NCBI RefSeq assembly: GCF_031458075.1
Contig: NZ_JAVDXT010000001.1
Span: 434,001-498,000 of the forward strand
Source of the DNA: Rhodoferax_B ferrireducens_A
GTDB lineage: Bacteria; Pseudomonadota; Gammaproteobacteria; Burkholderiales; Burkholderiaceae_C
Direction of reading: 5' to 3'
Length of the DNA stretch: 64,000 nucleotides
The notes under the pieces are model-generated. The model had not been told where the DNA came from. It saw only the letters and a program-made list of their open reading frames with translations, and made no database searches. This document shows, piece after piece, positions 41,172 to 49,554 of the stretch. The position numbers and the translations under genes are program-made. Every line of letters begins with the position of its first letter. The first letter of the stretch is position 1.

Positions 41172-43508
41172 ATGCCGCGCTCTGCTACCCTTTGGGCAAA
41201 CCAGAAAGAGAGAAAGCTTATCAAAACGACCAGTCATACCAGCGGCTTGCTGGACGAGATCGAAGGCACCATCCAGGGTCACCGTGATGGACATGGGTTT
41301 GTACTCCGCGACGATGGCGAGTCCGACATCTACCTGCCTTCCAATGAAATGCGTGCCGTGCTGCACAAGGACCGGGTCAAGGTCCGCATCGTGCGCAGCG
41401 ATCGCAAAGGTCGTCCCGAAGGCCGGGTTGTCGAAATCGTGGAACGCCCCTTGCAGCCCATCATTGGCCGCCTATTGCAAGAAAGCGGTATCTGGCTCGT
41501 CGCCCCCGAAGACAAGCGTTATGGCCAGGACGTATTGATACCCAAGGCCGCCATCGGCAGCGCCAAGGCCGGCCAGGTGGTGGTGGTCGAGCTGACCGAG
41601 CCGCCCGCGCTGTTTGGCCAACCGGTAGGCCGGGTCAAGGAAGTGCTGGGCGAGGTCGACGACCCCGGTATGGAAATCGAAATCGCGGTGCGCAAATACG
41701 ATGTGCCGCATGTGTTCTCCGACGCCTGCATCGCGCTGGCCCGCACCCTGCCCGACAAGGTGCGCCCCCAGGACAAGAAAAACCGCGTCGACCTGACCGA
41801 CGTGCCGCTGGTCACCATCGACGGCGAAGACGCGCGCGACTTCGACGATGCTGTCTACTGCGAACCTGCCAAGGTTGGGCGCAGCAAGGGCTGGCGTCTG
41901 CTGGTGGCGATTGCCGATGTCAGCACCTACGTGGAAACCGGCTCGGCCATCGACGTCGATGCCTACGACCGCGCCACCAGCGTGTACTTTCCGCGCCGTG
42001 TGATCCCCATGCTGCCCGAGAAGCTGTCCAATGGCCTGTGCTCGCTGAACCCGGATGTGGAGCGCTTGTGCATGGTCTGCGACATGCTGGTCACCGCCAA
42101 GGGCGATGTGCACGCCTACCAGTTCTACCCGGCGGTGATGTACAGCCACGCGCGCTTCACCTATACCGAAGTGGCGGCGATTCTGGGCAATACCCGCGGC
42201 CCCGAGGCCGTGCGCCGCAAAGACCGCGTCACCGACCTGCTAAACCTGCACGACGTCTACCAGGCCCTGCTGGTGGCACGCAAGGTGCGCGGTGCGGTGG
42301 ACTTTGAAACCACTGAGACGCAAATCGTCTGCGACGAGTCCGGCCGTATCGAAAAGATCGTGCCGCGCACCCGCAACGAAGCCCACAAGCTGATCGAAGA
42401 AGCCATGCTGGCCGCCAATGTCTGCAGTGCCGACTTCATCGCCCAGGGCAAGCACCCGGGCCTGTTCCGTGTGCACGAAGGCCCGACGCCAGAGAAGATC
42501 GAAATCCTGCGCAACTACCTGAAAGCCACCGGCGTCGGCATGTCGATCAGCGACGATCCCAAGCCAGGCGAGTTCCAGGCCATCGCTGCGGCCACCAAGG
42601 ACCGACCCGACGCCCAGCAAATCCATTCGATGCTGCTGCGCTCTATGCAGCAAGCCATCTACACGCCGGCCAACGGCGGGCATTTCGGGTTGGCATTCGA
42701 CGCTTACACCCATTTCACCAGCCCGATCCGGCGCTACCCGGACCTGCTGGTGCACCGCGTGATCAAGGCCATCCTGGCGCACCGCAAATACCAGCTGCCG
42801 ACCCTGCCCACGCCGGGCGAGGCCCATGCCAAGCTGGCCAAGCGTCTGAGCAAGGGCGCCAATTCCCGGTTGCAAGGCAAGGTTGGCGAGCCCGACCAGA
42901 AGCCCAAGAAGGTCAGCCCGGAAACCCTGGCCTGGCAGGCGGCCGGCCTGCACTGCAGCGCCAATGAACGGCGCGCCGACGAGGCCAGCCGCGATGTCGA
43001 AGCCTGGCTGAAGTGCAAATACATGCGGGAGCATCTGGGCGAGGAATATGGCGGCGTGGTCACTGCGGCCACCGGCTTCGGCATCTTCGTCACGCTGGAT
43101 GCGATGTATGTCGAAGGCCTGGTCCACATCACCGAACTCGGTGGCGAGTACTTCAAGTTCGACGAAGCTCGGCAGGAGCTGCGCGGCGAGCGCACCGGTA
43201 TCCGCTACGCGATCGGCACGCGGGTCCAGGTCCAAGTCAGCCGCGTCGACCTGGATGGCCGCAAGATCGACTTCCGCCTGATCCGCGAAGGCGAAGAACT
43301 GGTGAACCGGGCCATGAAGGACAAGGGCGTGCAGCGCGACGGGCCGAACCGTTCGAATACCGAGCCCGCACCGTCCAAGCGCTCCGGCCGCAAAGACTCT
43401 CCGCCGCGCGACCGGGCGCCGCGTTCGCCCATCCAGGCGGTGAAATCCGCTGCCAAGGCACCGGCCAAGAACGGCGCCGCCAAGAAGAAAACCCGTACCC
43501 GCCGCTAA
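41172..43508 (+). CDS. rnr: Ribonuclease R
   Basis: About 778 residues; a processive 3'-5' exoribonuclease that degrades structured RNA and helps ribosome and tmRNA quality control. Cold-shock/S1-like domains at the N-terminus (IEGTIQGHRDGHGFVLRDDG) precede the RNB catalytic domain (VTIDGEDARDFDDAVYCEP, carrying the metal-binding aspartates). An S1 domain (GGVVTAATGFGIFVTLDAMY) and a basic tail ending KKKTRTRR close it. The start is uncertain: ATG 41172 and ATG 41106 are in frame and neither has a good ribosome site. GAAAGAGAG at about 41205 suggests initiation could be close to 41215 at a non-standard codon. Confidence 0.93.
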   Translation: MPRSATLWANQKERKLIKTTSHTSGLLDEIEGTIQGHRDGHGFVLRDDGESDIYLPSNEMRAVLHKDRVKVRIVRSDRKGRPEGRVVEIVERPLQPIIGRLLQESGIWLVAPEDKRYGQDVLIPKAAIGSAKAGQVVVVELTEPPALFGQPVGRVKEVLGEVDDPGMEIEIAVRKYDVPHVFSDACIALARTLPDKVRPQDKKNRVDLTDVPLVTIDGEDARDFDDAVYCEPAKVGRSKGWRLLVAIADVSTYVETGSAIDVDAYDRATSVYFPRRVIPMLPEKLSNGLCSLNPDVERLCMVCDMLVTAKGDVHAYQFYPAVMYSHARFTYTEVAAILGNTRGPEAVRRKDRVTDLLNLHDVYQALLVARKVRGAVDFETTETQIVCDESGRIEKIVPRTRNEAHKLIEEAMLAANVCSADFIAQGKHPGLFRVHEGPTPEKIEILRNYLKATGVGMSISDDPKPGEFQAIAAATKDRPDAQQIHSMLLRSMQQAIYTPANGGHFGLAFDAYTHFTSPIRRYPDLLVHRVIKAILAHRKYQLPTLPTPGEAHAKLAKRLSKGANSRLQGKVGEPDQKPKKVSPETLAWQAAGLHCSANERRADEASRDVEAWLKCKYMREHLGEEYGGVVTAATGFGIFVTLDAMYVEGLVHITELGGEYFKFDEARQELRGERTGIRYAIGTRVQVQVSRVDLDGRKIDFRLIREGEELVNRAMKDKGVQRDGPNRSNTEPAPSKRSGRKDSPPRDRAPRSPIQAVKSAAKAPAKNGAAKKKTRTRR

Positions 43509-43522
43509 CCGGAAGACCGAGC

Positions 43523-44278
43523 ATGGACAAGCATTCCAAAACCGCCATCGTGACCGGTGCCGGCACAGGCATTGGCCGGGCGGTGGCCCTGGCGCTGCTG
43601 GCCGACGGCTACCGGGTGGCTCTGGCCGGGCGCCGGGCCGAGCCGCTGCAAGCCGTGGCGGCCGAATCCGGCGCAGCCGAGCGGGCGCTGGCCGTACCCA
43701 CCGATGTGACCGATCCGGCAGCGGTCAAGGCCTTGTTTGACGCAACTTTGGCCGCTTTTGGCCGCGTCGATCTGCTGTTCAACAATGCCGGTACCAGCGC
43801 ACCCGGCGTGCTGCTCGAAGACATGGCGCTGGAGCAGTGGCACAGCGTGGTGAACGTCAACTTCACCGGCATGTTCCTGTGCATCCAGCAGGCGTTCCGG
43901 GTGATGAAGGCGCAAAGCCCGCAAGGCGGCCGCATCATCAACAACGGCTCGATCTCCAGCAGCACACCGCGGCCGAATTCGATTGCCTACACCGCCACCA
44001 AGCATGGCGTACGCGGCATGACCAAGGCGGCGGCGCTCGATGGCCGCAAGTACGACATTGCCGTCGGCCAGATCGACATCGGCAACGCCGCCACCAATAT
44101 GACCAAGCGCATGACCACTGGCATCCTGCAAGCCCATGGCGAGATGGTGGTGGAGCCGGTGATGGACGTGGCCATCGTCGGCAAATCCGTGCTCTACATG
44201 GACAGCCTGCCGCTGGAGGCCAATGTGCTGTTCCACACGGTGATGGCCACCAAGATGCCCTTCGTGGGGCGCGGCTAG
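43523..44278 (+). CDS. Short-chain dehydrogenase/reductase
   Basis: A 251-residue SDR oxidoreductase. The cofactor motif is TGAGTGIG (residues 11-18), followed by NNAG in LLFNNAGTS, the catalytic Ser in NNGSISSSTPRP and the Y-x-x-x-K pair in AYTATKHGV. Substrate unknown; the closest style is 3-oxoacyl-ACP reductase-like SDRs of unassigned function. 14 bp after rnr; its 3' end overlaps the convergent nnr gene by 4 bases. Confidence 0.9.
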   Translation: MDKHSKTAIVTGAGTGIGRAVALALLADGYRVALAGRRAEPLQAVAAESGAAERALAVPTDVTDPAAVKALFDATLAAFGRVDLLFNNAGTSAPGVLLEDMALEQWHSVVNVNFTGMFLCIQQAFRVMKAQSPQGGRIINNGSISSSTPRPNSIAYTATKHGVRGMTKAAALDGRKYDIAVGQIDIGNAATNMTKRMTTGILQAHGEMVVEPVMDVAIVGKSVLYMDSLPLEANVLFHTVMATKMPFVGRG

Positions 44279-45753
44279 CTTTTGGCCAGCGCGCTGGCGG
44301 TGAGCGGCTGGCCTGCGGGCCAGCGGTCGGCTGCCAGGCCGTGCCGGTAGACGGCTTCGCAGGCGGCGCGCATCGCAAACTGGCCGGCGGCCAGGCCGGC
44401 GCCCAGCATGCCGGCCAGCACATCGCCGGTGCCCGCGGTGGCCAGCTGGGCGTTGCCGGTCAGGTTGATGGCCGGCGTCTGGTGCGGCGCGGCGACCACC
44501 GTGCCCGATCCCTTGAGTACTACCACGCAGACGAAGCGGTCGGCCAGCTGCTGGGCCGCGCCCAGCCGGTCGGCCTGGATCTGCTGCGTGCTGCAGCCCA
44601 GCAGGCGGGCGGCTTCCAGCGGATGCGGCGTCAGCACCGTCGGCAGGCCCTGGGCGGCGCGGTAGCGCAGCAGGGCTTGCAGGGCGGTATCGGTGGCAAT
44701 GGCGTTCAGCGCGTCGGCATCCAGCACCAGGCGCGCCGCTTCGCCGAGCACCCGGGGCAGCAGGGAGCGCACTGCCTCGCCGCCGCCACAGCCGCAGACC
44801 ACGGCCAGCGCATGCAGCTTCAGCGCGCCCGGCGCCCGGACCATCAGCTCGGGCTGCTGCAGGTGCAGGCCCAGGCTGCCGCCGTCCAGCAGGCCGACGA
44901 AGACCCGGCCGGCCCCGCTGTGCAGGGCGGCCGAGGCCGCCAGCAGCGCTGCACCCGCCATGCCCGGCGCACCACCGATGACCGCCACGTCGCCATAGCT
45001 GCCCTTGTGGCTGGCATGGGCGCGCAGGGCTGGCGGCGGTGCGCCGACCAGCTGGGCGCTGGGCGGGGCCGGGCTGGTGATACCCAGGTCGTCCAGCCAG
45101 ACCTGGCCCGCCGCGTCCCGCCCGTGGCCGGTGAACAGGCCGGGCTTGAGGGTCAGAAGTGATAGCGTATTTTGTGCATGAATAACGCCGCTGGCGCTTT
45201 CTTTGCCTGCGCTAGCAGCTATTGAATGCATAGCAAAACTGCCGGTGTCGGCTTGCAGGCCGGTGGGCAGGTCCACCGCCAGCGTGGGTGCGGGGCTGGC
45301 GTTCATGGCGCTGATCCAGGCGGCCATGCTGCCGCTGGGCGCGCGGCTCTGGCCCAGGCCGAGCAGGGCGTCTATGCACAAGTCGTGCGCCGCCAGGTCG
45401 GTGGGCGGTGTGTCGGCGAACAGTACGCCGGCGGCCCGGGCGCGGGCCAGGGCGGCCAGGCTGTCCGCCGGGGCGCTGGCTTCCTGGCCGAGCCAGGTTA
45501 CCACCACCTGTTTGCCACGCTGCTGCAGCTGGGCTGCGGCCTCCAGCCCGTCGCCGCCGTTGTTGCCGGGGCCGCAGGCCACCCATACGCAACGGGCATG
45601 CGGTGCCAGTGCCAGGGCCAGCCGGGCCACGGCTAGGCCGGCGCGCTGCATCAAGGCATTTGCCGGCAGGCCGGCCATCGCTGCCTGTTCGATCTGGCGC
45701 GTGGCGGCGGTCGTGAAAAGTGGGTGGCTGTGGTCTGCCGTGATGCGTTGCAT
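44275..45753 (-). CDS. nnr: Bifunctional NAD(P)H-hydrate epimerase / ADP-dependent dehydratase, with in-frame repeat R8
   Basis: A 492-residue metabolite-repair enzyme. The N-terminal YjeF_N epimerase (WVACGPGNNGGDGLEAA near residue 60) is fused to the C-terminal YjeF_C dehydratase (HKGSYGDVAVIGGAPGMAGA; LTPHPLEAARLLG; NLTGNAQLATAGTGDVLAGM). It restores NAD(P)H damaged by hydration. Between D169-T-G and the TLSLLTLKPGLFTG block there are 24 residues where E. coli YjeF has about 11, as I recall it. The excess (about 174-190, AMHSIAASAGKESASG) is encoded by a copy of the dispersed repeat. This is the only intragenic copy read in the opposite orientation. Confidence 0.92.
   Translation of the reverse strand: MQRITADHSHPLFTTAATRQIEQAAMAGLPANALMQRAGLAVARLALALAPHARCVWVACGPGNNGGDGLEAAAQLQQRGKQVVVTWLGQEASAPADSLAALARARAAGVLFADTPPTDLAAHDLCIDALLGLGQSRAPSGSMAAWISAMNASPAPTLAVDLPTGLQADTGSFAMHSIAASAGKESASGVIHAQNTLSLLTLKPGLFTGHGRDAAGQVWLDDLGITSPAPPSAQLVGAPPPALRAHASHKGSYGDVAVIGGAPGMAGAALLAASAALHSGAGRVFVGLLDGGSLGLHLQQPELMVRAPGALKLHALAVVCGCGGGEAVRSLLPRVLGEAARLVLDADALNAIATDTALQALLRYRAAQGLPTVLTPHPLEAARLLGCSTQQIQADRLGAAQQLADRFVCVVVLKGSGTVVAAPHQTPAINLTGNAQLATAGTGDVLAGMLGAGLAAGQFAMRAACEAVYRHGLAADRWPAGQPLTASALAKS
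45188..45234 (-). repeat. Two-hairpin repeat copy R8, in frame inside nnr
   Basis: The plus strand reads CCGCTGGCGC...TGCCTGCGCTAGCAG then CTATTGAATGCATAGC. The small stem (GCTAT/ATAGC on the coding strand) and large stem are both recognisable. It adds about 13 codons between the two enzyme domains without breaking the frame. Confidence 0.8.
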
Positions 45754-45789
45754 GGGCGGATTGTGGCGCTTATCTTCGGTTTCCTGGGT

Positions 45790-47043
45790 TTATCGGCGCA
45801 GGCGTTCCAGCCCCAGGCCGTCCAGATCCAGTTCCGGTGTGCGGCCGGCCAGCAGGTCGGCGCTGGCGCGGGCGCTGCCGCAGGCCAGGGCCCAGCCATG
45901 GTCGCCGTGGCCCAGGTTCAGCCAGACGCCGGGCAGGCCGCTGGGGCCGAGCAGGGGCGGGCCATCGGGCAGCATGGGGCGCGCGCCTTTCCAGATCTGC
46001 ACATTGCTGGCCAGCTGGGCCGCGCCGGGGAACCAGTCGTACAGCACCTTGTACAGGGTGGCGATGGCGGCCGGGTTTTTGGCATCGGCGCGGCCACCGA
46101 TTTCGGCACCACCCGCCACCCGCACGCGCTGGCCCATGCGGGTGATGGCGACTTGGTGGTGCCCGTCCACCACCGCGCTGACCGGGGCGTTCAGGGGTTC
46201 GCGGATATTGGCCGACAGCGAATAGCCGTAGACCGCGGCCAGCGGGATCTGCACGCCCAGCGGCTTGAGCAGCGCCGCCGAGGCCAGGCCGGCGCAGACC
46301 ACGACCGCGTCGAAGCGCCGCGGCGTGGTTTCGCCTGCTATCAATAGCGTAGCTGCTGGCGCAGGCGTTATCTGCGCTACCGTGCGATTGAACTCAAATT
46401 TTGCGCCCAGCTGCTGGGCTGCAGTCTTGAGCAGCATGGTGAACTGGCGGCAGTTGCCGACTTCGTCGTCGGGCAGTTGGATGGCGCTGTGCAAGGCGGT
46501 CTCGGGGCTGAGCGCGGGCTCGATCTTGCGGGCGTCGTCGCCGGCGATGTGCCGGAACAGGATGCCGGCCTCGGTCAGCGCCGGCAGCTGGGCTTCGGCC
46601 CGCTTGGCATCGCGCTCGGTGCGCAGCAGCAGCAGGCAGCCGTCGCTGCGGTCGTATTCCAGGTGCAGCTGCTGGCTCAGGCTGTGCAGGCGCTCGCGGC
46701 TGTACAAGGCCAGGCGCTGCAGGCGCGCGCGGTTGGTCTGGTAGCTGTCGGGCTTGCAGGCGCGGCGCCATTTCCACAGCCAAGCCAGTTCGCTGCCGCC
46801 CAGGCTGCCGCCGAGCTGGAGCGGGGCGTTGCGGCTGAACAGGCCTCGGAAGGCCTTGCCGGGCTGGCCGGGACCGGCCAAAGGGGCTTGCAGGCCGGGG
46901 GCGAGGATGCCGGTGCCGGCAAAGCTGGCTTCCTCGGCGGCAGCGCTGCGGCGCTCGAAGACGGTGACCTCGTGGCCGTCGGCGGCCAATTCATATGCAG
47001 TGCTCACGCCGACCACGCCGGCGCCAATGACGGCAACTTTCAT
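45790..47043 (-). CDS. dadA: D-amino acid dehydrogenase small-subunit family FAD oxidoreductase, with in-frame repeat R9
   Basis: A 417-residue flavoenzyme of the DAO/DadA family. The FAD motif KVAVIGAGVVGVSTAYELA is at residues 2-20. The central segment DGCLLLLRTERDAKRAEAQL and the C-terminal WKGARPMLPDGPPLLGPSG with NLGHGDHGWALACGSA match DadA. It oxidatively deaminates D-amino acids at the membrane, passing electrons to quinone. Residues 223-236 (AQITPAPAATLLIA) come from a repeat copy, in a variable region between substrate-domain strands, with no obvious length change against E. coli DadA as recalled. Confidence 0.88.
   Translation of the reverse strand: MKVAVIGAGVVGVSTAYELAADGHEVTVFERRSAAAEEASFAGTGILAPGLQAPLAGPGQPGKAFRGLFSRNAPLQLGGSLGGSELAWLWKWRRACKPDSYQTNRARLQRLALYSRERLHSLSQQLHLEYDRSDGCLLLLRTERDAKRAEAQLPALTEAGILFRHIAGDDARKIEPALSPETALHSAIQLPDDEVGNCRQFTMLLKTAAQQLGAKFEFNRTVAQITPAPAATLLIAGETTPRRFDAVVVCAGLASAALLKPLGVQIPLAAVYGYSLSANIREPLNAPVSAVVDGHHQVAITRMGQRVRVAGGAEIGGRADAKNPAAIATLYKVLYDWFPGAAQLASNVQIWKGARPMLPDGPPLLGPSGLPGVWLNLGHGDHGWALACGSARASADLLAGRTPELDLDGLGLERLRR
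46336..46381 (+). repeat. Two-hairpin repeat copy R9, in frame inside dadA
   Basis: The plus strand reads TGCTATCAATAGCGTAGC, then TGCTGGCGCAGGCG-TTA-TCTGCGCTACC. The small stem is perfect. The coding strand of dadA reads it in the shared frame as AQITPAPAATLLIA. Confidence 0.85.
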
Positions 47044-47105
47044 GCGGCAAACACCCGCATCTTCACACTCAACATGGAAACCTTGTTTTTATATAAGAAA
47101 AATAC

Positions 47106-47153
47106 CGCTAGCGCAGATGGAACCTGCGCAGCAAGCTATCAGAACTGTAGTGC
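47106..47153 (-). repeat. Two-hairpin repeat copy R10, at the 3' end of the amidase gene
   Basis: The plus strand reads CGCTAGCGCAGATGGAACC, then TGCGCAGCAAGCTATCAGAA, then CTGTAGTGC. The amidase stop codon TGA (47139-47141) and its last four codons lie in the small stem-loop. The large stem falls in the 3' untranslated region before dadA. Confidence 0.85.
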
Positions 47154-48509
47154 TTTCTCGGCTTGCAGGGCGATGTTCAGCAGGCTGTCGTCGTGCAGGC
47201 CGGCGTGCCACAGCATCAGGCCGACGGGCAGTTCGTCGGCGGTGTGGCAGGGCAGGGAGATCGCGCAGCCGTCCAGCATATTGACCACGCTGGGGTTGCG
47301 CAGTAGCAGGCCGTTGGCGTGGAAGAACGCGTCGTCGCGGGCCACGCCGGGCGCTACGTTGGCGATGGGCGGGGCGACGATGGGCACGGTGGGCGAGACC
47401 ACGGCGTCAAAGCCCTGCAGCGCCAGCTCCATCTTGGTTATCCAGGCGCGGCGGGCTTCGACCAGCTCCATGTATTCAAAAGCCCGCATCTGCGCGCCGC
47501 GCTCGATGCGCGCCAGCACCCGGGGGTCGTAGGTCGAGCGGATGCTGGGCCCGCGTGCCAGCATGGGGCGGTGCCAGGCATAGGCCTCGACGGCCGAAAA
47601 GCCGCCAGTGGCCTGGATGGTCGTCAGTTCGCGCACTTCGGCCAGCGGCAGGTTGACCAGGGTGGCGCCGGCATCGCGCAGGCGCTGCAGCGCGCGCTCG
47701 AAAGCCTTGGCGACGGTGCTGTCCAGGTTGTCGAGAAAGCCGCTTTGGGCGACGGCGATGCGGTACGCGGACAGCGGCGCGTCGTTGCGCAGCACGCTGC
47801 GCTGGGCCAGGATTTCATGCGCCAGCACCGCGTCGCGCACGCTGCGGGTCATGGCGCAGACGGTGTCCAGCGTGCTGGACAGCGGGATCGCGCCCACGGT
47901 GGGCACCAGCCGGGCCGTGCTTTTGAAGCCGACGATGCCGTTCAGCGCGGCCGGGATGCGGATCGAGCCGCCAGTGTCCGAGCCCAGGCCAATAAAGGCC
48001 GCGCCGGTGGCCACGGACACCGCGGCGCCCGACGACGAGCCGCCCGGCACCCGTGGCACCGGACCGTAGATGCGCGCGCCGGCGACCTGGTCGTAGCGGC
48101 CGTCCCAGGCCGCAGGCGTGCCGAAATGTGGGTTTACGCCCACGCCCGAGAAGGCGAATTCCACCATATGGGTGCGGCCTATCAGCGCACCGCCTGCGGC
48201 CCGCAGCCGGGATACAGCCGGGCAATCGGCGCGGGCCGGGGCGTGGTCGGCCAGCAGCGTGGAGCCGGCTTTGCTGACCTGGCCCTCGACGTCGAACAAG
48301 TCCTTCACCGACACGCTCAGGCCAGCCAGCGGGGTGTCGAGCACGCCTGGCTGCGCGGCGGCGGCCCGGGCGAGGTCGAATGTGGGTTGCACAAAGGCGG
48401 CGCGGCAGGCATCTGACTGGGCCACAGCGATGCAGTGGTCGATTTCGGTGGCGGGGTGGCTCTGCTGGGACAACAGGCTTTGGCGGGTGCTAATCAGGTC
48501 AGGGCGCAT
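47139..48509 (-). CDS. Amidase signature family protein (AtzE/GatA-like amidase)
   Basis: A 456-residue amidase. The catalytic Lys is in LSVSVKDLFDVEGQ; the signature PRVPGGSSSGAAVSVATGAA with SDTGGSIRIPAALNGIVGFK carries the cis-Ser and nucleophile Ser. Length and C-terminal CHTADELPVGLMLWHAG fit free-standing amidases rather than the tRNA amidotransferase. ATG 48509 is taken in place of the longer open frame to 48614, which overlaps the rpsB promoter region. Its terminal codons and stop are supplied by repeat R10. Substrate unknown. Confidence 0.9.
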   Translation of the reverse strand: MRPDLISTRQSLLSQQSHPATEIDHCIAVAQSDACRAAFVQPTFDLARAAAAQPGVLDTPLAGLSVSVKDLFDVEGQVSKAGSTLLADHAPARADCPAVSRLRAAGGALIGRTHMVEFAFSGVGVNPHFGTPAAWDGRYDQVAGARIYGPVPRVPGGSSSGAAVSVATGAAFIGLGSDTGGSIRIPAALNGIVGFKSTARLVPTVGAIPLSSTLDTVCAMTRSVRDAVLAHEILAQRSVLRNDAPLSAYRIAVAQSGFLDNLDSTVAKAFERALQRLRDAGATLVNLPLAEVRELTTIQATGGFSAVEAYAWHRPMLARGPSIRSTYDPRVLARIERGAQMRAFEYMELVEARRAWITKMELALQGFDAVVSPTVPIVAPPIANVAPGVARDDAFFHANGLLLRNPSVVNMLDGCAISLPCHTADELPVGLMLWHAGLHDDSLLNIALQAEKALQF

Positions 48510-48536
48510 GGTGTCCAGGCGGGGTGGGAAGGAGCG

Positions 48537-48545
48537 TGCTACACT
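48537..48545 (+). promoter_or_regulatory. Extended -10 of the rpsB operon
   Basis: TGCTACACT fits the extended -10 pattern TGnTAnAmT, about 160 bp before rpsB. No good -35 was seen, in keeping with an extended -10. It gives a long leader. Confidence 0.5.
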
Positions 48546-48627
48546 CCTTGGGTTTTGCTGATCGGTCAGACACGTATTGACTGTTGCAGGAAAACAAATC
48601 GCAAACCAGTCCATTCAAGGTGTTGCT

Positions 48628-48660
48628 CTGAAGCGAGGTACTCAAGGTACCCGACTTCAG
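48628..48660 (+). promoter_or_regulatory. rpsB leader hairpin, candidate S2 autoregulatory site
   Basis: CTGAAG-CGA-GGTAC-tcaag-GTACC-CGA-CTTCAG forms two stacked helices around a symmetric CGA/CGA internal loop, ending 45 bp before the rpsB start. Proteobacterial rpsB leaders are known to be bound by S2 for feedback control; that this hairpin plays the role is inferred from position and symmetry. Confidence 0.55.
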
Positions 48661-48705
48661 CGGCAAATCGGACTGAATTTTAGACGCAACCTTAAGGAAA
48701 ACTCC

Positions 48706-49461
48706 ATGTCCGTCAACATGCGCGAAATGCTCGAAGCTGGTGTCCATTTTGGCCACCAAACCCGTTTCTGGAACCCCAAGATGGCTCCGTTCATCTTCGG
48801 TCACCGCAACAAAATCCACATCATCAACCTGGAAAAATCGCTGCCGATGTTCCAGGAAGCAGCCAAGTTTGCCAAGCAACTGACTGCCAACCGTGGCACC
48901 ATCCTGATGGTGGGTACCAAGCGCCAAGCCCGCGAAATCGTCGCCGGTGAAGCCCAGCGTGCTGGCGTGCCTTACGTCGACCAACGCTGGCTCGGCGGCA
49001 TGCTGACCAACTTCAAGACCGTCAAGACCTCGATCAAGCGTCTGAAAGACATGAAGATCCAGCAAGAAGCCGGTCTGGACGCGATGAGCAAGAAAGAACA
49101 GCTGATGTTCGCCCGCGAAATGGTCAAGCTGGAAAAAGACATTGGCGGCATCCAAGACATGACCGCTCTGCCTGACGCGATTTTCGTGATCGACGTGGGC
49201 TTCCACAAGATCGCCATCCTGGAAGCCCGCAAGCTGGGCATCCCGCTGATCGGCGTGGTCGACACCAACCACTCGCCCGAAGGCATTGACTACGTGATCC
49301 CCGGCAACGATGACTCCTCCAAGGCTGTCACTTTGTACGCCCGTGGCATCGCCGACGCGATCATCGAAGGCCGCAACAGTGCTGGTAACGACGTGGTCAA
49401 GGCCGTAGCGGCTGAGAGCGCCGACGAATTCGTGGAAGTGAACGAGGCTGCTGCAGCCTAA
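48706..49461 (+). CDS. rpsB: 30S ribosomal protein S2
   Basis: A 251-residue S2. It has the N-terminal SVNMREMLEAGVHFGHQTRF, the second signature LGIPLIGVVDTNHSPEGIDY and the RWLGGMLTNFKTV segment. AAGGA lies before ATG 48706; the longer open frame to 48577 is leader sequence. First gene of the rpsB-tsf-pyrH-frr group. Synonymous codon choice is noticeably biased to C/G third positions and AAG/GAA, as expected of a highly expressed gene. Confidence 0.97.
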   Translation: MSVNMREMLEAGVHFGHQTRFWNPKMAPFIFGHRNKIHIINLEKSLPMFQEAAKFAKQLTANRGTILMVGTKRQAREIVAGEAQRAGVPYVDQRWLGGMLTNFKTVKTSIKRLKDMKIQQEAGLDAMSKKEQLMFAREMVKLEKDIGGIQDMTALPDAIFVIDVGFHKIAILEARKLGIPLIGVVDTNHSPEGIDYVIPGNDDSSKAVTLYARGIADAIIEGRNSAGNDVVKAVAAESADEFVEVNEAAAA

Positions 49462-49498
49462 GCGCTCCCATGGCGCGGCGTACCGCTGCGATCAAAGA

Positions 49499-49520
49499 GG
49501 GGCGCAAGCCCCCTTTTTTT
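49499..49520 (+). terminator. Terminator/attenuator between rpsB and tsf
   Basis: GGGGC-GCAA-GCCCC followed by CTTTTTTTT. A typical intrinsic terminator inside the operon, allowing partial read-through and higher S2 than EF-Ts transcript. Confidence 0.85.
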
Positions 49521-49554
49521 TACACATTTTTGATTATTGAAGACGGAGAAATAT

